Shown here: positions 8,476 through 17,557 of the stretch, one piece after another | Numbering within the stretch: the stretch's first letter is position 1 | How the letters are laid out: each line of letters opens with the position of its first letter | NCBI RefSeq assembly: GCF_029626105.1 | Contig: NZ_JARUBH010000009.1 | Coordinates: 1,550,001-1,614,000 of the forward strand | Length of the DNA stretch: 64,000 nt | Direction of reading: 5' to 3' | Source of the DNA: Solwaraspora sp. WMMD792 | GTDB lineage: Bacteria > Actinomycetota > Actinomycetes > Mycobacteriales > Micromonosporaceae | Translations under genes and position numbers: made by a program | The notes under the pieces: model-generated | The model's input: only the letters and a program-made list of their open reading frames with translations | Database searches by the model: none | Told to the model about the DNA's origin: nothing

Positions 8476-8778
8476 CCGGAATTCGGTGGCCCCGCCCGGC
8501 GTTCAGGGCTAGCGTGACCGCCATGTTCGGCACCGTCGGCGCTGTGCGGCCCGCAGGTCTTCACCTGCCGGGCGCCGCCGTCGTGTGCGCGTGGCTGGCT
8601 GATACCCGAGGCTGACCCTCCTCCCGCTGCGGCAGAACCACGGAGGAGGGTGGCCCGGTCCTTCCGGCGCCGCCCGTCACTGGGTGCGCCGGGCGGCGTG
8701 GTTCTGACGCGGTCGGGCGGTCTGGCACCCGCCCGCGTTCGTCGTCCGCCAGCTCGTTTCCCACTCTGGAAGATCATC
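8476..8778 (+). promoter_or_regulatory. Structured leader of the divergent EF-Tu gene with possible leader peptide
   Basis: This 300-bp stretch before the EF-Tu gene holds a 30-codon open frame (ATG 8523, TGA 8613-8615). Its stop falls at the base of a 10-bp hairpin (8615-8624 pairing with 8642-8651), and a second 9-bp hairpin follows (8668-8676 with 8690-8698). A short frame ending inside a stem that hides a GGAGGAGGG tract is the layout of a translation-coupled attenuator, but this is inference. An in-frame GTG at 8650 would extend EF-Tu by 43 residues. It is rejected because the canonical EF-Tu N-terminus begins at 8779. Confidence 0.45.
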
Positions 8779-9966
8779 ATGGCCAAGAGTCAGTTCGTGC
8801 GGGCGAAGCCGCACCTCAACATCGGCACCATGGGTCACGTCGACCACGGCAAGACCACCCTGACCGCCGCGATCACCAAGGTTCTCGCCGACCGGGACCC
8901 GGCGGCCAACCGGTTCGTGTCCTTCGACGGCATCGACCGGGCGCCGGAGGAGGTCTCGCGGGGCATCACCATCAACATCTCGCACGTCGAGTACGAGACC
9001 GCGACCCGGCACTACGCCCACGTGGACATGCCCGGCCACGCCGATTTCGTGAAGAACATGATCACGGGGGCGGCGCAGGTGGACGGGGCGATCCTGGTCG
9101 TCTCCGCGCTCGACGGAGCGATGCCGCAGACCCGCGAGCACGTGCTGCTGGCCCGTCGGGTCGGGGTGCCGTACCTGGTGGTGGCGATGAACAAGGCCGA
9201 CGCGGTCGACGACCCGGAACTGCTCGACCTGGTCGAGCTCGAGGTCCGCGACCTCGTCACCGAGTACGGGTTCCCCGGTGAGCAGGTGCCGGTGGTCCGG
9301 GTGTCGGCGCTGCGGGCGCTGGAGGGCGACCCGCGCTGGGTGGACTCCATTGTGGAGCTGCTCGACGCGGTCGACCGGTACGTCCCGGTGCCGCCCCGCG
9401 AGTTGGGTGAGCCGTTCCTGATGCCGATCGAGAACGTGCTGACCATCTCCGGCCGGGGCACCGTGGTGACCGGCGCGGTCGAGCGGGGCACCCTGCGGCT
9501 CGGCGACCCGGTGGAGGTGGTCGGCCTCGGTCCGACCCTGTCGACCGTGGCGACCGGGCTGGAGACGTTCGGCAAATCGTTGGACATCGCCGAGGCCGGC
9601 GACAACGCCGCCGTACTGCTGCGCGGGGTCAAGCGCGACCAGGTGCAGCGGGGCCAGGTGGTGGCGGTGCCCGGCAGCGTCACCGGGCACCAACGGTTCC
9701 GGGCCCGGCTGTACGTCCTGACCACCGCTGAGGGCGGCCGGCACACGCCGTTCTTCGCGAACTACCGGCCGCAGTTCTACTTCCGTACCACGGACGTTGT
9801 CGGGTCGGTGCGGCTCGCCGACGGCGAGATGGCCATGCCGGGCGACACCGTCGAGGTGACGGTGGAGCTGGGCAAGCCGGTCGCGATGGACGTCGGGCTC
9901 GGCTTCGCGGTCCGTGAGGGCGGCCGTACGGTGGCCGCCGGCACGGTGGCCGAACTGCTCGACTGA
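8779..9966 (+). CDS. tuf3: Divergent elongation factor Tu (EF-Tu3 type)
   Basis: 395 aa, full length. It has all GTPase motifs: GHVDHGKT (19-26), DMPGH (83-87), NKAD, and SALRALEG. The sequence differs from the main actinobacterial EF-Tu throughout, matching in style the second EF-Tu (tuf3) of Streptomyces ([37 protein letters not shown]). In Streptomyces coelicolor tuf3 is inessential and reported to be under positive stringent control. Residue Arg127 aligns with E. coli Gln124 (mature numbering), where Lys/Arg substitutions give kirromycin resistance. The positions equivalent to L120, Y160, G316, Q329 and A375 look unchanged. It stands alone, with no str operon genes, between a structured leader and a strong terminator. 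Confidence 0.93.
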   Translation: MAKSQFVRAKPHLNIGTMGHVDHGKTTLTAAITKVLADRDPAANRFVSFDGIDRAPEEVSRGITINISHVEYETATRHYAHVDMPGHADFVKNMITGAAQVDGAILVVSALDGAMPQTREHVLLARRVGVPYLVVAMNKADAVDDPELLDLVELEVRDLVTEYGFPGEQVPVVRVSALRALEGDPRWVDSIVELLDAVDRYVPVPPRELGEPFLMPIENVLTISGRGTVVTGAVERGTLRLGDPVEVVGLGPTLSTVATGLETFGKSLDIAEAGDNAAVLLRGVKRDQVQRGQVVAVPGSVTGHQRFRARLYVLTTAEGGRHTPFFANYRPQFYFRTTDVVGSVRLADGEMAMPGDTVEVTVELGKPVAMDVGLGFAVREGGRTVAAGTVAELLD

Positions 9967-9971
9967 GACCC

Positions 9972-10008
9972 GGGTACGGCCCTTCGGTCCGACCGAAGGG
10001 CCGTACCC
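9972..10008 (+). terminator. Strong intrinsic-type terminator after EF-Tu
   Basis: A 17-bp perfect stem (9972-9988 with 9992-10008) closes a 3-nt loop six bases after the EF-Tu stop. No U-tract follows, as is usual in high-GC actinomycetes. Confidence 0.85.
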
Positions 10009-10134
10009 ACAGTGGATGGCCGCCGACGGCTTTCTGCTCACAGCAGATCTCCTGTCAGCAGAAAGGGCCGCGGTTCGGTCCGTCACCGGTCGATGCTGGT
10101 AGCCATCATCACCGTGATCGAGAGGGCGTCACTG

Positions 10135-10749
10135 ATGCGGCACACCAGTCCCGCGATGGCTGCGGACGGCGCGACCACCGGCTTCGGCGACCAGGTCTTC
10201 CAACAGCTACTCAAGGAGCGGGTGATCTTTCTCGGCACCCAGGTGGACGACACCTCGGCCAACACGATCTGCGCGCAGATGCTGCTGTTGGCGGCCGAGG
10301 ACAGCGAGCGCGACATATTCCTTTACATCAATTCGCCGGGCGGTGTGATCAGCGCCGGCATGGCCGTCTACGACACGATGCACTACATCGGAAACGACGT
10401 GGCGACCGTCGGCCTCGGTCTCGCCGGGTCGATGGGCCAGTTCCTGCTCTGCGCCGGTGCGCCCGGCAAGCGGTACGCCCTGCCGCACACCCGGATCATG
10501 ATGCACCAGCTGTCCGGCGGGATGGGCGGCACCGCCGCCGACATCGCCATCCAGGCCGAGAACATGCTGCACATCAAGCGGACGACGATCGAGCGGATCG
10601 CGTTCCATACCGGACGCACTCGCGAGGAGATCGAGCGGGACTCCGACCGGGACCGGTGGTTCACCGCCGAGCAGGCCCGCGAGTACGGCATCATCGACCA
10701 GGTGATCGCCACCACGGCACAGCTGTCCACCGGTGGCGTCCCCAGCTGA
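10135..10749 (+). CDS. clpP: ClpP-family serine protease subunit (paralogue)
   Basis: 204 aa. The catalytic triad is intact: Ser99 (GLAGSMGQ), His124 (IMMHQ) and Asp173 (DRDRW). SPGG and GKRYALPHTRIMMHQ motifs are typical of ATP-dependent Clp proteolytic subunits. The ATG at 10135 is chosen because GAGAGG precedes it at good spacing and the family N-terminus aligns; the longer frame upstream crosses promoter sequence. It is followed 27 bp later by a ClgR/PopR-type regulator, the arrangement seen with the regulated clpP3P4-popR locus of Streptomyces. No second clpP or clpX is adjacent, so it is an accessory rather than the housekeeping copy. Confidence 0.92.
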   Translation: MRHTSPAMAADGATTGFGDQVFQQLLKERVIFLGTQVDDTSANTICAQMLLLAAEDSERDIFLYINSPGGVISAGMAVYDTMHYIGNDVATVGLGLAGSMGQFLLCAGAPGKRYALPHTRIMMHQLSGGMGGTAADIAIQAENMLHIKRTTIERIAFHTGRTREEIERDSDRDRWFTAEQAREYGIIDQVIATTAQLSTGGVPS

Positions 10750-10776
10750 CCGGGCGAGCCTGGACGGAGACTTTCG

Positions 10777-11211
10777 ATGCTGCTGCGACAGGTCATCGGG
10801 CGGGTGCTGCGTCGGCTCCGGCAGGACCAGGGCCGCACCCTGCAGGACGTCGCCCGAGCCGCTGGCCTGTCAACGGCGTACCTGTCGGAGCTGGAGCGGG
10901 GACGCAAGGAACCGTCGTCGGAGATGTTGGCGTCGATCTGCCGGGCGCTCGGCGTCGCGCTGGATGAGCTGTTGGCGCAGGCGATGCAGGAGTTGACCCG
11001 CAGCCGTCCGATGGCCACCGTCCGCTGGCGACGATCCGTCCGGCCCTCGGGCGGCCCTGCGGCGGCCGCCCGAGGGCGACGGGGACGGGCGGGCCCGTCC
11101 GCCGGCCGGCCCGGCGAGCGGCGGGCCGGCCGACTGATGGCCGGCCCGCCGCTCGCGGCGCAGCAGCGGGCCAGCCACCAGCACATGTTCAGGAGCAGGC
11201 CACCCCGTTGA
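10777..11211 (+). CDS. XRE-family regulator of ClgR/PopR type
   Basis: The first ~75 residues are a clean helix-turn-helix of the ClgR/PopR kind ([15 protein letters not shown], then [20 protein letters not shown], then [20 protein letters not shown]). These proteins activate clp protease genes in actinobacteria. It lies 27 bp after clpP with a GGAG site, so the pair is probably co-transcribed and autoregulated. The C-terminal ~65 residues (Arg/Gly/Pro-rich) are encoded by DNA that folds into perfect hairpins, including the terminator at 11114-11156. The frame also runs 23 bp into the convergent cellulase gene. The natural C-terminus may therefore differ, for instance by a frameshift or by early transcript ending. 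Confidence 0.8.
   Translation: MLLRQVIGRVLRRLRQDQGRTLQDVARAAGLSTAYLSELERGRKEPSSEMLASICRALGVALDELLAQAMQELTRSRPMATVRWRRSVRPSGGPAAAARGRRGRAGPSAGRPGERRAGRLMAGPPLAAQQRASHQHMFRSRPPR
11114..11156. terminator. Bidirectional terminator hairpin between regulator and GH9 gene
   Basis: A perfect 18-bp stem (11114-11131 with 11139-11156) encloses a 7-nt loop. A second perfect 13-bp stem lies just before it (11044-11056 with 11064-11076). Both fall within the open frame of the XRE regulator. Confidence 0.75.
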
Positions 11212-14200
11212 CGGTGATCAGCTCTGGTGCCGGGTTGGCCCCGCCGGCGGTGGTGGCGTTCAGCCCGAACATTGCCGTCTCGCCGGGCTCCAGCTGGCCG
11301 TTGTAGGTCTCGTTGCGGGCCGTCACCGTCGCCCCGCTCTGACTGACCTCGGCCATCCACGCCTCCCGGAGCCGCTGGTCACCGGTGAACGCGAAGCGGA
11401 CCGTCCAGCCGTCGACCGTGGCGTCCCCGGTGTTGGTGATGTCGACCTGGGCGGTGAAGCCTCCGCCGCCGGCCCACTCGCCGTAGTTGACGTACTCGGC
11501 CCGGCAGCTCAACGGCGCCGGTGCCGGCACCGCGTCGCCCTGGTCGGCCAGGAAGGAGGCGATCCAGCTCAACGCCGAGTTCCAGTTGATCGCCACCTCG
11601 TTGGTCGCGTACGACTCGATGTCGTCGACGTAGCAGAACATCGGCGCGCAGCCTTCCAGCAGGTCCCGGACGAACGGGTCGTCCAGGCCGGCGTTGGCGC
11701 CGCCGGCGATCGACCCGGCCGGCGGGATCGGCAGGTCCGGGTCGAGTTGGTTGCCGAAGATGCGGCTGTGCTGGTTGCGCGGGTACACCGAACCCCAGCC
11801 GGTGACGTAGGAGTGGTTCAGCGCGTTGCGGCCGAAGATGTAGTCCATCGCCTGCACGGCACCGTCGCGGTACCCGCTGTCCCCGGTCATGTCGTAGGCC
11901 GTGGCGAGCACCACCGCGTTGTTGATGATGTTGCTGTTGGCACCCCAGAAGTAGGCGCCCCGGTTGCCCGGCATCGGCAACCCGTACGCCTGGTCGGCCA
12001 GGGTGGCGAGGTAGGAGTCGGCGGCGGCCACCACCGAGGCGCGGATCCGGTCCCGCTCCTGCGGGGCGAGCCCGTTCGGCACGGTGGCCAGGTCGAGCCG
12101 GCCGAGCGCGGCGGTGGAGCCCCAGCCGAAGCCGGTCGCGTCGAAGACGTCCCGGGTGTGGTGCGGCGAGGCGGTGACGTCGTCGAGGTAGCTCTGCTCG
12201 CCGGTGGTCAGGTACATCTCGGCCGCCGCCCAGTAGAACTCGTCGCTGACGTCACCGTCGCTGTAGGCGCCGCCGCCGTTGCCGTCGGCCGGGTCGGCGA
12301 GCCGGTCCGGGTTGGCCTTGGCCGCCGCGTACGCCGTCGTCGCCGCCGTCCGGCACTGGTCGGCGAACGCGGTGTCGTACGGGGCGTACAGCCGGGCGCA
12401 CTGGGCGGTGACGGCCGCCAGGTTCAGCGTGGCTGCGGTCGACGGCGGGTGCAGCTCCCGCAGCTCCGGGTCGTCCTCCGGCTGCAGCGGCAGGCCGGTC
12501 CAGTTCCGGTCGTGGATCTTGTGGTGCGCCATTCCGGCGAGCGGTTCACCGGCCGGCACCTGCATCCGCATCAGGAACTCCAGCTCCCAGCGGGCCTCGT
12601 CGAGGATGTCCGGCACGCCGTTGTCCCGTTCGGGCACCCGCAGGGTGCCGTCGCCCAGCCCGGCCCCGCCGTCGGCGCTGGGCGCGGTCTTGGTCCGCTC
12701 GAATGCGCTGAGCAGCTGGTAGGTGGCGATGCCGCCGTTGACCACGTACTTGCCGTGGTCGCCGGCGTCGTACCAGCCGCCGCGCACGTCGAGCCGGTAG
12801 TCGCAGACACCGGGCTGGCACGGTACGTCGATGTCGCCCTGGTTGGGGGCGACGCCGACGTGGCCGGCCGGGCGGGCGTACTCCTCGCCGACCAGGTCGC
12901 CGTCGATGGCGATGCCGCTGCGCTGGATGTAGAAGAACTGCAGCGCGTCGGAGCGCAGCTGCTGGTAGATGTCGCCGGAGATGGCGAACGGGTAGCTGGT
13001 CTCGCCGTCGGCGACCAGGGTGAACCCGGTGCCGGTGCCCCGGTACGCGGAGAAGTCGATGCTGTGCGTCTGCTCGCCGGAGGCACTGTCCAGCCCGCGT
13101 ACGGTGCTGGTGCCGCTGGCCACGACGGCCCCGTCGGCGTCGTGCAGCTGCCAGTCGAGCGGCTCGGTGGCGTCGGTGACGACGGTGGCGTTCTTGGGTC
13201 CGCCGGGCAGGTAACCGACCTGGTTGACCCGCACCCGTGGGCCGGTGTCCGGCACGTACGGCGGCTCCTCCTCGCCGCCGCGCAGCGAGACGTCGTCCAG
13301 GCAGAAGGTGTACTCGTCGGCGTTGCCACCGACCTGGAAGGCGAACTGGGCCCGTTCGGTGTCCTCGCTGGCGACGAAGGTCGCCTCGACCCGCGACGGT
13401 TCGGCGGTCAGTGCCAGGTCGCGGCCGAAGTAGCCGGTGTACGGGTCGGCGCCGAGCTGGACAACCGCCCGTACGGCGGCGGCCGGTTCGGCGGACGCCG
13501 TGAAGCCGATGGTGTACTCCTCGCCGGCGATCAGCGGCAGGCCCTCCTGCAGGATGCCGGCGTCCCACGGATTGGCCAGCCCGGTCGGGACGGTGGCGCA
13601 GAGCTGTCCGTCGACCACCCCGGTGCTGCTGGTGCCGTAGCTGATCCAGCCGTCGGTGCCGTTGCTGAAGTCGCCGTTGGTGATCTGCTCCGGCCCGCCG
13701 GGCGGAGGGCCGGCGCTGTCGTCGCTGATCAGCGACACGTCGTCCAGGCACAGGGTGTAGTCGGCGGCACCGCCGCCGAGTTGGAAGGTGAGGGTGCCGT
13801 CGGGTGAGTCGAGGTTCGCGGTGAACTCGTAGGTGACCGTCTCGCCGTCCGGCCCGAGGTCCAGCTCGCGGCTGAGCACGGTGGTGTAGGGCTCCGCGTT
13901 GAGCTGGACGTTCGCCCGTACGGTCGCGGGGACGTCGCTGGCGGCTGTGAAGGCCAGGCGGTACGCGGCACCGTCGATGAGTTCGATGCCGTTGTGTCCG
14001 ATGCTGGCGTCCCACGGGTTGGTGGTGCCGCCGGGCACGCTGGCGCATAGTTGACCGTCGGTGGCGGCCAGGGCGACGTTCTCGGTGCCCCACCAGGGGG
14101 CTGTTCCGTCGTCGAAGGTGCCGTTGACGATATGTTCGCGTTCCTCGGCGTACGCCGTCGTCACGGTCAGGGTGGTCAACGCCAGGACGCTGGCACTGGT

Positions 14201-14245
14201 GCCGGCGAGCAGCGCGACCGTCCGGCGTCGTCTGGATCGGGTCAC
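11189..14245 (-). CDS. Secreted GH9 cellulase, CBM4/9-CBM4/9-Ig-GH9-CBM2
   Basis: 1018 aa. Signal peptide about residues 1-33 (ending AYA). Two related beta-sandwich modules follow (about 38-175 and 185-325), each opening with a G.F and closing with [16 protein letters not shown], as in CBM4/9. An Ig-like CelD_N module follows (RVNQVGYLP, about 340-430), then the GH9 catalytic domain with [12 protein letters not shown] (catalytic Asp near 495) and [10 protein letters not shown] (proton-donor Glu near 883). A C-terminal CBM2 runs from about 912 to 1018. The layout matches processive or endo-cellulases such as Cellulomonas CenC. It is transcribed behind a CelR/CebR-type operator, so induction by cellobiose is expected. 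Confidence 0.95.
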   Translation of the reverse strand: MTRSRRRRTVALLAGTSASVLALTTLTVTTAYAEEREHIVNGTFDDGTAPWWGTENVALAATDGQLCASVPGGTTNPWDASIGHNGIELIDGAAYRLAFTAASDVPATVRANVQLNAEPYTTVLSRELDLGPDGETVTYEFTANLDSPDGTLTFQLGGGAADYTLCLDDVSLISDDSAGPPPGGPEQITNGDFSNGTDGWISYGTSSTGVVDGQLCATVPTGLANPWDAGILQEGLPLIAGEEYTIGFTASAEPAAAVRAVVQLGADPYTGYFGRDLALTAEPSRVEATFVASEDTERAQFAFQVGGNADEYTFCLDDVSLRGGEEEPPYVPDTGPRVRVNQVGYLPGGPKNATVVTDATEPLDWQLHDADGAVVASGTSTVRGLDSASGEQTHSIDFSAYRGTGTGFTLVADGETSYPFAISGDIYQQLRSDALQFFYIQRSGIAIDGDLVGEEYARPAGHVGVAPNQGDIDVPCQPGVCDYRLDVRGGWYDAGDHGKYVVNGGIATYQLLSAFERTKTAPSADGGAGLGDGTLRVPERDNGVPDILDEARWELEFLMRMQVPAGEPLAGMAHHKIHDRNWTGLPLQPEDDPELRELHPPSTAATLNLAAVTAQCARLYAPYDTAFADQCRTAATTAYAAAKANPDRLADPADGNGGGAYSDGDVSDEFYWAAAEMYLTTGEQSYLDDVTASPHHTRDVFDATGFGWGSTAALGRLDLATVPNGLAPQERDRIRASVVAAADSYLATLADQAYGLPMPGNRGAYFWGANSNIINNAVVLATAYDMTGDSGYRDGAVQAMDYIFGRNALNHSYVTGWGSVYPRNQHSRIFGNQLDPDLPIPPAGSIAGGANAGLDDPFVRDLLEGCAPMFCYVDDIESYATNEVAINWNSALSWIASFLADQGDAVPAPAPLSCRAEYVNYGEWAGGGGFTAQVDITNTGDATVDGWTVRFAFTGDQRLREAWMAEVSQSGATVTARNETYNGQLEPGETAMFGLNATTAGGANPAPELITVNGVACS

Positions 14246-14342
14246 GGGGTTCCTTCCGCGCGTGGGTCGGGCTGCCCGGGCCGGGGCGTCCGAGGACCGG
14301 ACCTGACGTCGGTCCTCCCCGGGCCGCGCCGGAGGGCAGAAT

Positions 14343-14356
14343 TGGGAGCGCTCCCA
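14343..14356. promoter_or_regulatory. CelR/CebR-type cellulase operator
   Basis: TGGGAGCGCTCCCA, a perfect 14-bp palindrome about 100 bp upstream of the GH9 start. It is identical to the box bound by the LacI-family repressor CelR of Thermobifida fusca, which is released by cellobiose. Confidence 0.92.
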
Positions 14357-14559
14357 TTGATCTGAGACGATGTTGCCAGGGCGTTACCGGGGTGTCAATC
14401 ACGTCATGCGCGGCGGGCCGTGCGACCGGCGTCGGACGTCTGATTTGCGGCGTTTTTCAGCTTATGTCCGTCCTCTGACCGCAATTCTCCATGATCTTTA
14501 ACATCTGCATGCTGATCTACTAGAGACATTTCGGCCCTGTTCCTGGCAGGCTGCCAGCC
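14357..14559. other. Divergent intergenic region between GH9 and PP2C genes
   Basis: About 200 bp that becomes noticeably AT-richer at 14440-14530, just before the PP2C phosphatase gene, and probably holds its promoter. I see no small gene, repeat or further operator in it. Confidence 0.4.
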
Positions 14560-15303
14560 ATGACCCTGAAGCTGCGTTCCGCGGCGGTGACCGACCGCGG
14601 CCTGATCCGGAGCGGGAACCAGGACGCCGTGCACGCCGGCGACTGGCTCGTCGCCGTCGCCGACGGCATGGGCGGGATGGCCGCCGGGGATCTGGCGAGC
14701 AAGATCGCGATCGAGGCGATCGCACCGCTCGATGCGGCCGTCGCGGACGATGAACTGGTACCGAGGCTGCAGGCGGCGGTCGAGACCGCCAGCGCCGGGA
14801 TTCGTCAGGCGATAGCCGAGGATCCGGCGCGGGAGGGGATGGGAACGACACTGACCGCCCTGCTCTTCGCCAGGTCCGGCGCGGCGATCGCCCTGGCCCA
14901 CATCGGCGACTCGCGGGCGTACCTGCTGCGGGGCGGCGCGCTGGAGCAGGTCACCCGGGACGACACGTTCGTGCAGATGCTGGTCGACGAGGGCGTCATC
15001 ACTGCGGAGCAGGCCGCCAGCCATCCGCGTCGGGCGGTAGTCACCCAGGCGCTGCAAGGGGAGAACGTCAACCCCGCCTACCAGGTCTTCGAGCCGCAGA
15101 CCGGCGACCGTTGGCTGCTGTGCAGCGACGGGCTGTCAAACGTGGTACGGGCGGAGAGCATCGCCGAGGTCCTGGCCACCTACGCGGACCCGCAGGCGGG
15201 CGCGCAGCGGCTGGTCGACCTGGCGATCCGGGCCGGTGGTCCGGACAACATCACCGTGGTCATCGGCGACATCACCGAGGTCACCGGCGACATCACCGGG
15301 TAA
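14560..15303 (+). CDS. PP2C-family serine/threonine protein phosphatase
   Basis: 247 aa, single-domain soluble PP2C. All metal-binding blocks are present: RSGNQDA near residue 20, DGMGGMAAGD near 33-42, GMGTTL, HIGDSRAYLLR near 110, CSDGLS near 188, and GGPDNITVV near 226. There is no membrane anchor, unlike PstP. It dephosphorylates Ser/Thr phosphoproteins made by Hanks-type kinases, none of which is in the window. It is convergent with the sigma-factor gene and shares a terminator with it. A link to sigma-factor control is possible from position only. Confidence 0.93.
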   Translation: MTLKLRSAAVTDRGLIRSGNQDAVHAGDWLVAVADGMGGMAAGDLASKIAIEAIAPLDAAVADDELVPRLQAAVETASAGIRQAIAEDPAREGMGTTLTALLFARSGAAIALAHIGDSRAYLLRGGALEQVTRDDTFVQMLVDEGVITAEQAASHPRRAVVTQALQGENVNPAYQVFEPQTGDRWLLCSDGLSNVVRAESIAEVLATYADPQAGAQRLVDLAIRAGGPDNITVVIGDITEVTGDITG

Positions 15304-15317
15304 CGGTCGCCGAGCCG

Positions 15318-15360
15318 CCGGCTGCGGCCGGCCCGGGAGGTCGGGGCCGGCCGCAGCCGG
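15318..15360. terminator. Bidirectional terminator between PP2C and sigma factor
   Basis: Perfect 16-bp stem (15318-15333 with 15345-15360) and an 11-nt loop in the gap between two convergent genes. Confidence 0.85.
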
Positions 15361-15428
15361 TGGGAAGCCTGCAGCGTGGGTCGCAACCGGCGGCCGGGCA
15401 ACGCGGCCCGACCCACCGATCGGCCCGA

Positions 15429-16316
15429 TCAGTACGTCGACTGCAACTGTCCGCGGAGCTTGGTCAGTGCCCTGGCGAGCAACCGCGACACGTGCATCTG
15501 GGACACGCCGATCTGATCGGCGATCTGCGACTGGGTCAGGTTGCCGTAGAAGCGCAGGGTGAGGATGCGCTGCTCGCGTTCGTCGAGGGTGGCCAGCGCC
15601 GGGCCGAGCGCGACCCGCAGCTCCGCCAGCTCGTACTCGCGGTCCTCGGCGCCGAGCATGTCGGCCAACTCGGTGGCGCGCTCGCCGTCGCCGGTCGGCG
15701 TGGACAGCGACACCGCGTTGTACGCGCGGGCACCTTCCAGGCCTTCGAGCACCTCCTCCTCGGTGATCCGCAGGTGTGCGGCGATGTCGGCGACCGTCGG
15801 CGACCGGCCCAGCGTCTGCAGCAGGGTGCTGTTCGCCTCCGAGATGCTCAGCCGTAGCTCCTGCAGCCGGCGGGGCACCCGGATGTCCCAGGTCCGGTCC
15901 CGGAAGTGCCGCTTCAGCTCACCGATGATCGTCGGGATCGCGTAGCCGGCGAAGTCGACGCCGCGCGCGGGGTCGAACTTGTCGATGGCCTTGATCAGGC
16001 CGACGGCCGCGGTCTGCGCGAGGTCGTCGGTCGGCTCACCCCGGCCGCTGTAACGCTGGGCGAGGTGCTGGGCCAGCGGGAGCCACGCCTCGATGGCCCG
16101 GTCGCGCAGTGCCTCCCGGGACGGGTGCCCGGTCGGCAGCGCCGCCATCGCGGCCAGCAGCTCGGTCGCGCTGTCCTCCGGCGCGGTCGTCCGCTGGTCC
16201 AGTGTGGCCGGCGTGGTCACCGCCCGGTCCACTGTCCTGGTCCGGTCCACTGTATTCAGTTCGGCTACTGTCGTCGGCTCGGTCACCGTGCGGTGTCCGG
16301 TCAGTGTCGCGGTCAT
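15429..16316 (-). CDS. RNA polymerase sigma factor, SigB/SigF stress family
   Basis: 295 aa from an ATG preceded by GGGAGG at eight bases. A Thr/Val-rich N-terminal ~55 residues is non-conserved. Region 2 follows (DDLAQTAAVGLIKAIDKFDP, FAGYAIPTIIGELKRHFRD), then region 3 (LQTLGRSPTVADIAAHL), then region 4 (LDEREQRILTLRFYGNLTQ with SQMHVSRLL). The family directs general stress, osmotic and development genes and is usually held by an anti-sigma/anti-anti-sigma pair. None is adjacent, although a SpoIIE/ATPase protein lies at 23.6-25.8 kb. The upstream 200 bp is unusually AT-rich for this region, consistent with a regulated promoter. Confidence 0.92.
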   Translation of the reverse strand: MTATLTGHRTVTEPTTVAELNTVDRTRTVDRAVTTPATLDQRTTAPEDSATELLAAMAALPTGHPSREALRDRAIEAWLPLAQHLAQRYSGRGEPTDDLAQTAAVGLIKAIDKFDPARGVDFAGYAIPTIIGELKRHFRDRTWDIRVPRRLQELRLSISEANSTLLQTLGRSPTVADIAAHLRITEEEVLEGLEGARAYNAVSLSTPTGDGERATELADMLGAEDREYELAELRVALGPALATLDEREQRILTLRFYGNLTQSQIADQIGVSQMHVSRLLARALTKLRGQLQSTY

Positions 16317-16522
16317 GGTGGTCCTCCCTGCACCTCGTCCGCGGATATGGAAAGTGGTGCGTCTTGATGCGTCCGCTAGGGTCTTTCGGCCTCCAACACT
16401 AACCTGGTCGGTCAATCAAAAGCTAGCCGAAAGTACGATGTATTTATCGCCCATAATAGATGAAGTCGGACATTTTTCCGCCTGTGAGCACCGTTTCCAG
16501 CCGTCGGTTACCCCGTCCACGG

Positions 16523-17362
16523 TCAATGAAGCGTCACCAGCGCCTCATGATCGTCGACCGGTAGGTCGCCCGGGGCGACCGCGAAGACGGACATCCCGGT
16601 CAGCTCCGACACGCCGTCAAGGGTGGTCGCGAAGGCGACATCCGCCGCGTCCCGGCCGGTCGCGATCCGTACCATGCTGGGCCGGGGCGCCAGCCGGGTC
16701 GCGTCCCAGACGTACCACCGGTCACCGACGGCGGCCTCGGCGACCAGATGGAAGTCCATCGGAGCCAGGCCGGGTGCGTAGACCGCGACCACCCGCGCCG
16801 GGATGTCGACGGCCCGGCAGAGCGCCACCGTCAGATGCGCGTAGTCGCGGCAGACGCCCGCCCCGCTCAGCAACGTCTCGGCGGCGTCGGTGCCGGGCCC
16901 GCTCGCCCCGGCCGTGTACGAGGTCCGGCTGTGTACGTAGTCGCAGATCGCCCGGACGCCGTCCGCGTCGCTGCGGTAGCCGGCGAACCGTGCGGTCGCG
17001 AATCCCGCCATCCGGTCCGACGGGCAGTACCGGCTCGGCCGGGTGTAGGTGATGCGCTCCAGTTGACTGACCGCCGACCCGGCCGCCGCCGGGGCCGGGC
17101 GTGGCGGCATGGTCGCGCGGTACGAGATCGTGAGGTCTCCGACCGGTGCCCGGACCAGATGCTGACGGCCGCCGTCGGCCCAACTCCCGTCGATCTCCGT
17201 CACGGCAACGTCGTCGCCGTCCGCGGTACCCGCCACCAACCGGGGCGGCGGTGCCGGCCGGTACGCCGTGACCTGTAGTACCAGTGTGGCTGCCGCCTCG
17301 ACGCGGTAGCTGAGCCGGCAGCCGATCTCTCCTGCCGCCGGGGTCGTCCTCTGGTCACCCAT
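16523..17362 (-). CDS. Transglutaminase-like cysteine protease-fold protein
   Basis: 279 aa. A papain-like transglutaminase core has catalytic Cys171 (GAGVCRDYAHL), His205 (MDFHLVAEA) and Asp220 (VWDATRL). The N-terminal half is a beta-rich domain typical of bacterial transglutaminase-like proteins. No signal peptide or membrane segment is seen. The family includes peptidases and amide-forming enzymes; the substrate cannot be told. It stands alone on the minus strand between AT-rich promoter regions. Confidence 0.88.
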   Translation of the reverse strand: MGDQRTTPAAGEIGCRLSYRVEAAATLVLQVTAYRPAPPPRLVAGTADGDDVAVTEIDGSWADGGRQHLVRAPVGDLTISYRATMPPRPAPAAAGSAVSQLERITYTRPSRYCPSDRMAGFATARFAGYRSDADGVRAICDYVHSRTSYTAGASGPGTDAAETLLSGAGVCRDYAHLTVALCRAVDIPARVVAVYAPGLAPMDFHLVAEAAVGDRWYVWDATRLAPRPSMVRIATGRDAADVAFATTLDGVSELTGMSVFAVAPGDLPVDDHEALVTLH

Positions 17363-17557
17363 TGCCCATTGGTACCCGTCGGACGCAATCGTCGCACCGG
17401 CCGCCGAGGGCGACCCCCGTCACGTCCGGCAGATGGTTGAACCCTTGATCAGAGCGTACGCTGCAACCGGTGACCTGGTCGGGGTCGGTGACCACCACAC
17501 ACCCACCCCACCTACCGGCAGAGCCACGTGTACCGCAGTTTGGAATCGAGGACCCCG

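Noticed and set aside
8650-8778. 43-residue N-terminal extension of EF-Tu from a GTG
   Set aside because: The GTG is only two bases after the Shine-Dalgarno-like tract, which is in a hairpin, and EF-Tu proteins begin at the equivalent of MAKSQF.
11747-13807. 686-codon open frame antisense to the GH9 gene
   Set aside because: Val/Gly/Arg-rich product with no motif; long antisense frames arise from third-position GC bias opposite a real gene.
14404-15057. 217-codon frame opposite the PP2C gene
   Set aside because: Overlaps a complete PP2C with all metal-binding motifs and itself shows no motif.
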